Below are positions 6,956 through 12,027 of a stretch of 12,027 nt of DNA, in pieces; the stretch's first letter is position 1, and every line of letters begins with the position of its first letter. The position numbers and the translations under genes were made by a program. The notes beneath the pieces are model-generated. The model saw only the letters and a program-made list of their open reading frames with translations, was not told where the DNA came from and made no database searches. This DNA comes from Proteobacteria bacterium UBA652 (GTDB taxonomy: Bacteria > Pseudomonadota > Gammaproteobacteria > Nitrosococcales > Methylophagaceae): NCBI GenBank assembly GCA_002299915.1, contig DBOG01000065.1:1-12027 (forward strand), in the 5' to 3' direction.

Positions 6956-6971
6956 TGGCATAGAACGTGCA
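6956..6971 (+). promoter_or_regulatory. Candidate sigma-54 (RpoN) promoter for nirB
   Basis: TGGCATAGAACGTGCA carries the invariant GG (-24) and GC (-12) exactly 10 nt apart, compared with the consensus TGGCACG-N4-TTGCW. Three less critical positions differ. No sigma-70 pair with normal spacing is seen here: TATACT at 6973-6978 has no -35 partner. The start point would be near 6981, leaving about 33 nt of leader before nirB. Confidence 0.55.
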
Positions 6972-7013
6972 TTATACTGTAACGATAAACATCCTTATAG
7001 TTAGTGAGTTTTT

Positions 7014-9551
7014 ATGAGTACAAAACAAACCCTTGTTGTGATTGGAAACGGCATGGTGGGGCACAATTTCCTTGAAAATATAGCAGAAAGTGACATTGCT
7101 GATAAGTATCAGATCGTTACCTTTTGTGAAGAAGAACTGTTGGCTTATGACCGTGTTCACCTAAGTGAATATTTTGACGGCAAAACAGCGGCAGATTTAT
7201 CACTGGTAAAACCTAATTTCTTTGAAGAAAATAATATCACTGTCCATATCGGCGATAAAGCCATTGAGATCGATCGCGAGAATAAGCAAGTTATCTCTGA
7301 AAAAGGCCAAACGATTGCTTACGATAAACTTGTGTTAGCAATGGGTTCTTCTGCATTTGTTCCCCCGATCCCTGGTAATGATCGCGAAAATTGTATCGCT
7401 TATCGTACAATTGATGATTTAGATGACATGATGGCTGCCGCCAAAACTGCAAAAGTCGGTGCTGTTGTCGGTGGTGGTTTATTGGGATTAGAAGCCGCCA
7501 AAGCATTACAAAACCTAGGTTTAAAAACTTATGTTGTGCAATTTGACAGTCGCTTGATGAGTGCGCAGCTAGATGATGGCGGTGCAGCACTATTAGCAGA
7601 GAAAATTGAGGATATCGGTGTGTCTGTTTTATTAGACAAGAACACAACTGATATTTCAGATGGCGATAAATGTATGCACAAAATGTCATTCTCTGATGGC
7701 ACTGAATTAGAAACCGATATGATCTTATATTCTGCAGGCATTCGGCCACGTGATGAATTAGGATCAGCTTGTGGCTTAGATATTGCGCCTCGTGGTGGTG
7801 TGGTGATTAATAATCAATGCCTGACTTCCGATCCAGATATTTATGCCATTGGTGAATGTGCTTCATGGCAAGAACAAACATTTGGTTTGGTCGCACCTGG
7901 TTATGCAATGGCGCGGGCTGTGGTTGATCAACTTGCAGACGGCGACACTCTCTTTACTGGCGCTGATATGAGCACCAAATTAAAACTAAATGGGGTGGAT
8001 GTTGCCAGCATTGGTGATCCACATGCAACCACGCCTGGCGCATTAGTTTACACGTATCAAAATGGTGTAGATGGTATTTATAAGCGATTAGTTGTCGATA
8101 AAGACAGTAAATATTTACTGGGTGCTGTATTGGTCGGTGATGCGGAAGATTATCCAACCTTATTACAATATTATTTGAATGGCATTGAATTACCCGACAA
8201 CCCAGATTCATTAATTTTACCTTCTCGTGGTGATGCGCCTGCAGGGCTAGGGCCTGATGCGCTGCCTGATTCAGCACAAATATGTTCTTGTTTTGATATA
8301 ACAAAAGGCGATCTTTGTGCCTCCATTGAAGGTGGCTGCACCACACTCGGTGCGCTTAAAGACGATACTAAAGCGGCCACAGGCTGTGGTGGTTGTGCAG
8401 CCTTAGTAAAATCTGTGCTTGATTGTGAGTTGGAAAAGGCTGGGATTGAAGTTAATACAGATATTTGTGAGCATTTTCCGTATACCCGACAAGATCTATA
8501 TAACTTGGTGATGGTGGAAGAAATAAAATCATTTACAGATTTACTTAAATTACACGGAACAGGACAAGGCTGTGAAATCTGTAAGCAGACTATCGGTTCT
8601 ATTCTTGCCTCATATTGGAATGAATATGTATTAGAAGAAGATCATGTCAGTGTGCAGGATACCAATGATGCTTTCTTGGCCAATATGCAAAAAGACGGTA
8701 CCTATTCCGTTGTGCCACGGATGGCGGGTGGTGAAGTCACACCTGATGGCTTGATTGCAGTCGGTCAGGTTGCAAAGAAATATGGGCTTTATACGAAATT
8801 AACCGGCGGTCAGCGGGTTGATTTATTTGGCGCACGCCTTGATCAACTGCCGTCAATCTGGAAAGAACTGATTGATGCGGGATTTGAAAGTGGCCATGCC
8901 TATGGTAAATCACTGCGTACCGTTAAATCCTGTGTGGGTAGCACATGGTGTCGCTTTGGTGTTGACGATAGTGTCGGCCTCGCCATTGAGCTTGAAAATC
9001 GTTATAAAGGCTTGCGTTCACCCCATAAAATTAAATTTGCAGTGTCCGGCTGTACCCGTGAATGTGCTGAAGCACAAAGTAAGGATATTGGTATTATTGC
9101 CGTTGAAGGCGGTTGGAATCTCTATGTCTGTGGTAATGGTGGGATGAAACCACGCCATGGTGATTTATTTGCCACTAATCTCGATAAAGAAACCTTAATT
9201 AAATATATTGATCGCGTATTAACCTTCTATGTGCAAACAGCTGATCGTATGCAACGAACTTCAGTTTGGATGGATAATATGGAAGGTGGTTTAGATTACC
9301 TTCGCTCTGTGGTGATTGATGATAAATTGGGATTATGTGATCAGCTTGAAGATCAAATGCAACGTGTTGTTGACACCTATCAATGTGAGTGGAAAACAAC
9401 GATTGAAGATGAAAGTAAAGTCAAACGTTTCCGCCATTTTGTAAACAGCGATAAGCATGACGAAAATATTATCTTCATTGAAGAACGTGGACAAATTCGC
9501 CCTGCTAATATTGAAGAGCGGCAATTATTATTAGCAGAGAAAGTATCATGA
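7014..9551 (+). CDS. nirB: NADH-dependent nitrite reductase, large subunit
   Basis: NirB reduces nitrite to ammonium with six electrons from NADH, in the cytosol, together with NirD. The 845 residues match E. coli NirB along the full length. Domain order: FAD-binding Rossmann fold (VVIGNGMVG, 8-16), NADH-binding fold (VVGGGLLGLEAA, 151-162), FAD motif DIYAIGEC (275-282), a BFD-like [2Fe-2S] site with Cys424, Cys426, Cys458 and Cys461, then the sulfite/nitrite reductase ferredoxin-like and sirohaem domains. The sirohaem/[4Fe-4S] ligands are Cys640 and Cys646 (CVGSTWC) and Cys680 and Cys684 (CTREC). Nothing is missing. The Shine-Dalgarno is weak (GTGAG near 7002-7006). The ATGA overlap at 9548-9551 couples it to nirD. 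The upstream NtrC-like and sigma-54 sites suggest induction by nitrogen limitation, unlike the anaerobic FNR control of E. coli nirB; I saw no FNR box. Confidence 0.97.
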   Translation: MSTKQTLVVIGNGMVGHNFLENIAESDIADKYQIVTFCEEELLAYDRVHLSEYFDGKTAADLSLVKPNFFEENNITVHIGDKAIEIDRENKQVISEKGQTIAYDKLVLAMGSSAFVPPIPGNDRENCIAYRTIDDLDDMMAAAKTAKVGAVVGGGLLGLEAAKALQNLGLKTYVVQFDSRLMSAQLDDGGAALLAEKIEDIGVSVLLDKNTTDISDGDKCMHKMSFSDGTELETDMILYSAGIRPRDELGSACGLDIAPRGGVVINNQCLTSDPDIYAIGECASWQEQTFGLVAPGYAMARAVVDQLADGDTLFTGADMSTKLKLNGVDVASIGDPHATTPGALVYTYQNGVDGIYKRLVVDKDSKYLLGAVLVGDAEDYPTLLQYYLNGIELPDNPDSLILPSRGDAPAGLGPDALPDSAQICSCFDITKGDLCASIEGGCTTLGALKDDTKAATGCGGCAALVKSVLDCELEKAGIEVNTDICEHFPYTRQDLYNLVMVEEIKSFTDLLKLHGTGQGCEICKQTIGSILASYWNEYVLEEDHVSVQDTNDAFLANMQKDGTYSVVPRMAGGEVTPDGLIAVGQVAKKYGLYTKLTGGQRVDLFGARLDQLPSIWKELIDAGFESGHAYGKSLRTVKSCVGSTWCRFGVDDSVGLAIELENRYKGLRSPHKIKFAVSGCTRECAEAQSKDIGIIAVEGGWNLYVCGNGGMKPRHGDLFATNLDKETLIKYIDRVLTFYVQTADRMQRTSVWMDNMEGGLDYLRSVVIDDKLGLCDQLEDQMQRVVDTYQCEWKTTIEDESKVKRFRHFVNSDKHDENIIFIEERGQIRPANIEERQLLLAEKVS

Positions 9552-9892
9552 GCTATAAAGATGAATGGGTAGATATTTGTAGTAAAGAGGATTTAGTACC
9601 AAATTCAGGGATCTGCGCGCTTGTGACAGGCGAACAAGTTGCTATCTTCTACTTCCCTGATAATGACACCCTCTATGCTATTAATAACTTTGACCCTTTT
9701 GGCAAGGTGCATGTGTTATCACGTGGCATGGTGGGCGATCTGAATGGTGTGCCGATGGTTTCCTCGCCACTTTATAAACAGCACTTTAATCTGAAAACAG
9801 GTCAATGCCTTGAAGATGAGGATGTTAGTGTTGAATCTTATGGCGTGCGAATCAAAGATGATCGAGTTGAAGTCAATTTAACCGGAGAATAA
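9548..9892 (+). CDS. nirD: Nitrite reductase small subunit
   Basis: A 114-residue Rieske-fold protein that partners NirB. It carries the NirD pattern: DEWVDICSKEDLVPNSGICALV at the start (read in two parts), a middle section YAINNFDPFGKVHVLSRGMV, then SSPLYKQHFNLKTGQC and a C-terminal SYGVRIKDDRVEV strand pair. Like E. coli NirD it lacks the CxH and CxxH pairs of true Rieske proteins, so it should not bind a [2Fe-2S] cluster and probably acts in assembly or structure of the NirB complex. Length is normal (about 108 in E. coli). It overlaps nirB by 4 nt and its stop overlaps the first possible ATG of the next gene. Confidence 0.95.
   Translation: MSYKDEWVDICSKEDLVPNSGICALVTGEQVAIFYFPDNDTLYAINNFDPFGKVHVLSRGMVGDLNGVPMVSSPLYKQHFNLKTGQCLEDEDVSVESYGVRIKDDRVEVNLTGE
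9884..9887 (+). promoter_or_regulatory. Shine-Dalgarno deciding the PhzF-family start
   Basis: GGAG at 9884-9887 lies 4 nt before an ATG at 9892 and 7 nt before a second in-frame ATG at 9895. The second spacing is the more usual, so translation may begin at 9895 (MALNYY). Confidence 0.6.
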
Positions 9893-10818
9893 TGATGGCT
9901 TTAAATTATTACATTGCAGATGTATTTACAGATCAAGCATATGAGGGCGCTCAGATAGCTGTTTTCCCGCAAGCCAATGATTTGACAGATAATCAAATGG
10001 CTTTAATTGCTAGGGAAATCAATTTATCTGAAACCGTGTTTATTATGTCACCTAGCAATACCAATGCGACTTGTAAGATGCGTATTTTCTCGCCTATACA
10101 AGAAATTGATTTTGCTGGGCACCCCATTATTGCCACTGCCTTTATTTTAGCTGATACTGGTAATATTACCTTAGATAAACCCGTTAATCAGTTTGTGTTT
10201 GAACAAAATATTGGCAATATTGCTGTAACAGTCACGGCCAGCAACGGTAAAATAGATAAAATTCAATTTGCTAAACGGGTGGCACCTATCATTGATCGTT
10301 TTAGCCCCACCACCGATGAACTGGCCTCATTTTTATCGTTATCACCATCAGAAATAGATGTTAAGAAATATACAACAAGACTGGCATCTTGTGGTTTCCC
10401 TTACTTGATCGTGCCTGTTTGGAAATATGAATCTGTGCGGAAAGCTAAATTTAACTTTACAGCTTGGAATCAATCATCAGCGCCACAAACTGCATCCCAA
10501 GAGATTTTGTTGTTTTCACCCAAAACGCCTTACCAACACGCAGATTTTAACGTCCGTTTGCTTGGCCCGAGTATTGGTGTCCATGCAGATCCACCTGTTG
10601 GTAGTGCGATGCCCACATTTGCTGCTTACCTCTGTTCTTTTGATTTTACCCAACAAGGCACGCATACTTTTAGCGTTGAACGGGGTGATGATGATAATCG
10701 TCGCAGTTTGCTGCAAGTCGAAATGGATAATAATAAGCAATCTGAATTAAATGTACGCTTGGGTGGTAATGCCGTCTTAATTGCATCAGGCACACTACAC
10801 CAATTACCAGAAAAATAA
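9892..10818 (+). CDS. PhzF-family protein (isomerase/epimerase fold)
   Basis: A 308-residue (307 from the better-placed ATG at 9895) protein of the PhzF/YddE family, which have two similar diaminopimelate-epimerase-like halves. Characterised members isomerise or epimerise small acids, PhzF in phenazine synthesis; most have unknown substrates. Visible signatures are YYIADVFTDQAYEGAQIAVF near the N-terminus, the ARE.NLSETVF segment with the conserved catalytic Glu (residue 46 from the 9895 start), the EIDFAGHPIIAT motif (70-81), and the second-half counterpart DPPVGSAMPTFAAYL. There is no sign of other phenazine genes, so a phenazine role is not supported. It overlaps the nirD stop by one base and its own TAA directly abuts the next ATG, placing it firmly inside the nitrite operon. 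Its contribution there is unknown. Confidence 0.9.
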   Translation: MMALNYYIADVFTDQAYEGAQIAVFPQANDLTDNQMALIAREINLSETVFIMSPSNTNATCKMRIFSPIQEIDFAGHPIIATAFILADTGNITLDKPVNQFVFEQNIGNIAVTVTASNGKIDKIQFAKRVAPIIDRFSPTTDELASFLSLSPSEIDVKKYTTRLASCGFPYLIVPVWKYESVRKAKFNFTAWNQSSAPQTASQEILLFSPKTPYQHADFNVRLLGPSIGVHADPPVGSAMPTFAAYLCSFDFTQQGTHTFSVERGDDDNRRSLLQVEMDNNKQSELNVRLGGNAVLIASGTLHQLPEK

Positions 10819-12027
10819 ATGTCCAAACCTAAGTTAGTCCTCATCGGCAACGGCATGGCGGGCGTAAAAACGCTTGAAGAACTGCTACAACTTACCCCCG
10901 ATAAATACAACATCACCGTATTCGGTTCAGAGCCGCACGGCAACTATAATCGCATTTTATTATCGCCGTTATTGGCGGGTGAAAAAGCCATTGATGACAT
11001 TATGATCAATGACTTGCAGTGGTATCGTGATAATAATATCACCTTGCATACCAGCAAAACGGTTGTCGATATTAATCGGGCTAATCGCCTCGTCATTGCC
11101 AATGATGGAACCCAGGCCCCTTACGATAAACTGATTCTCGCCACAGGATCTAATCCCATTATATTAGATCTACCTGGTAAAGATCTCGAGGGCATTATTA
11201 GCTTCCGTGATATTAGCGATGTCGACACCATGATCGCCACCGCGAAAACACATAGAAAAGCCGTCGTCATTGGCGGCGGCTTGCTCGGTTTGGAAGCTGC
11301 TAATGGCCTTATGATTCAAGGTATGGATGTCACCGTTGTGCACCGTAGCAATACACTGATGAGCCAACAACTCGATCAAACCGCAGCCGATCTGATGCAA
11401 TCCGAACTAGAAGCCAAGGGTTTTAAATTCTTAATGAACCACAATACGGCGGATTATCTCGGTAAACAACGGGTTGAGAAAATACGCTTTACCGATGGGT
11501 CTGAAATTGAAGCCGACTTAGTGATCATTGCAGCAGGCATTCGCCCCAATATTGCCTTGGCAGAATCAGCCGGTATTCATTGCGAGCGTGGCATTATTGT
11601 CGATGATACGTTGCAAACTTATACGCCTAATATTTATGCAGTCGGCGAATGTGTGCAACACCGTAAAAATCTATTTGGTCTGGTCGCGCCTGTCTTTGAG
11701 CAAGCCACCGTCTGCGCCAATCATTTGGCTGAGATTGGCATACAGCGTTATATCAATAATGCCACTTTTACCAAATTAAAAGTGACGGGTATTGATCTGT
11801 TTTCGGCGGGTGATTATCGTGGTGATGCCGATGGAGATACAGAGTCCGAATCAATTCTCCTCTCAGATCCTGCAAAAGGCCATTATAAAAAGCTGGTGGT
11901 TAAAGATAATCAGCTCACCGGTGTCGTGCTCTATGGCGATACGCTGGATGGTAATTGGTATTTTTCATTAATCATGATAAAACTGATATTCAGCCACTAC
12001 GTGATAACTTATTATTTGGTCAGCATC
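10819..12027 (+). CDS. Second NirB-like FAD/NADH oxidoreductase, 3' end outside window, probable frameshift
   Basis: The visible 403 codons form the FAD/NADH half of a NirB-type protein: FAD motif VLIGNGMAG (7-15), NRILLSPLLAG (44-54), NAD-binding VVIGGGLLGLEAA (149-161) and NIYAVGEC (271-278). It diverges from the first NirB and its LYGDTLDGNWYF section (371-382) matches assimilatory types, in which this part is followed by a BFD-like [2Fe-2S] domain. From 11962 on, the open frame turns to unrelated residues, while the +1-shifted frame reads NHDKTDIQPLRDNLLFGQ, the expected family continuation ('DI..LRD.L.FG'). One missing T in the run 11961-11965 would restore it. The product may be a second large nitrite reductase or the flavoprotein subunit of an assimilatory nitrate reductase (Klebsiella NasC type). 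It abuts the PhzF gene with no clear Shine-Dalgarno, so coupled translation is likely. Confidence 0.88.
   Translation, partial: MSKPKLVLIGNGMAGVKTLEELLQLTPDKYNITVFGSEPHGNYNRILLSPLLAGEKAIDDIMINDLQWYRDNNITLHTSKTVVDINRANRLVIANDGTQAPYDKLILATGSNPIILDLPGKDLEGIISFRDISDVDTMIATAKTHRKAVVIGGGLLGLEAANGLMIQGMDVTVVHRSNTLMSQQLDQTAADLMQSELEAKGFKFLMNHNTADYLGKQRVEKIRFTDGSEIEADLVIIAAGIRPNIALAESAGIHCERGIIVDDTLQTYTPNIYAVGECVQHRKNLFGLVAPVFEQATVCANHLAEIGIQRYINNATFTKLKVTGIDLFSAGDYRGDADGDTESESILLSDPAKGHYKKLVVKDNQLTGVVLYGDTLDGNWYFSLIMIKLIFSHYVITYYLVSI
11961..11965 (+). other. Apparent one-base deletion in a T run (frameshift)
   Basis: Five Ts lie where six would keep the family alignment in frame. Before the run the frame encodes DTLDGNWYF; after it, only the next frame (aat at 11970-11972 onward) encodes NHDKTDIQPLRDNLLFGQ. 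With six Ts the spacing from YF to the conserved DI also fits relatives. Either a sequencing/assembly error or a true mutation. Confidence 0.7.

Noticed and set aside
6973..6978. TATACT as a sigma-70 -10 box for nirB
   Set aside because: TTGGCA at 6955-6960 is only 12 nt away, too close for a -35 partner, and no other -35 is seen at 16-18 nt.
6851..7013. FNR box (TTGAT-N4-ATCAA) as in the E. coli nirB promoter
   Set aside because: Searched by eye on both strands; no acceptable match found.
7291..7749. 152-codon open frame on the - strand inside nirB
   Set aside because: It lies opposite highly conserved nirB codons, is rich in His, Gln and Leu as antisense shadows often are, and has no start signal.
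7954..8346. 130-codon open frame on the - strand inside nirB
   Set aside because: Same shadow pattern with low-complexity His/Gln composition and no recognisable domain.
9892..10818. Phenazine biosynthesis locus
   Set aside because: Only a PhzF-family protein is present; no other phenazine gene is seen and the family is broad.

Overview
The window reads as an ordinary chromosomal segment of a moderately AT-rich gammaproteobacterium. PurB and the first NirB align by eye along their whole length with the E. coli type, and the gene set (purB, NirBD, MepA-like endopeptidase, Smr protein, CPA1 antiporter) fits that class. A marine or methylotrophic lineage such as Methylophaga is possible, but that is a guess. 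All convincing genes are on the + strand and packed tightly.

Layout. 1-245: non-coding lead-in that appears to start with the last codons and right end of an IS30-type element. 246-2102: purB followed 9 nt later by a small DUF7931-like protein. 2166-2978: an exported protein with a secretin-type N-domain. 3033-6850: a nitroreductase, a CPA1 Na+/H+ antiporter with a C-terminal nucleotide-binding domain, an Smr-domain protein and a MepA-like murein endopeptidase. The last four are joined by a Shine-Dalgarno overlapping the preceding stop codon, a 17-nt overlap and an ATGA overlap, so they are probably one transcript. 6851-7013: regulatory gap. 7014-12027: nirB, nirD, a PhzF-family protein and the first two-thirds or less of a second NirB-like flavoprotein, again with overlapping or abutting reading frames.

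The nitrite block is the main theme. NirB/NirD reduces nitrite to ammonium with NADH. Upstream lie a 17-bp NtrC-like box (6877-6893) and a correctly spaced sigma-54 -24/-12 element (6956-6971), which points to nitrogen-limitation control and hence an assimilatory role. The second flavoprotein may be the electron-transfer subunit of an assimilatory nitrate reductase or a second nitrite reductase; the window stops before this can be decided.

I saw no clearly new biological system. The points most worth a second look are the NtrC/sigma-54 signal, an apparent one-base frameshift in the second nirB-like gene at 11961-11965, the PhzF gene embedded in the nitrite operon, the secretin-like mini-protein, and the IS end next to purB. 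No RNA gene or CRISPR array was recognised.
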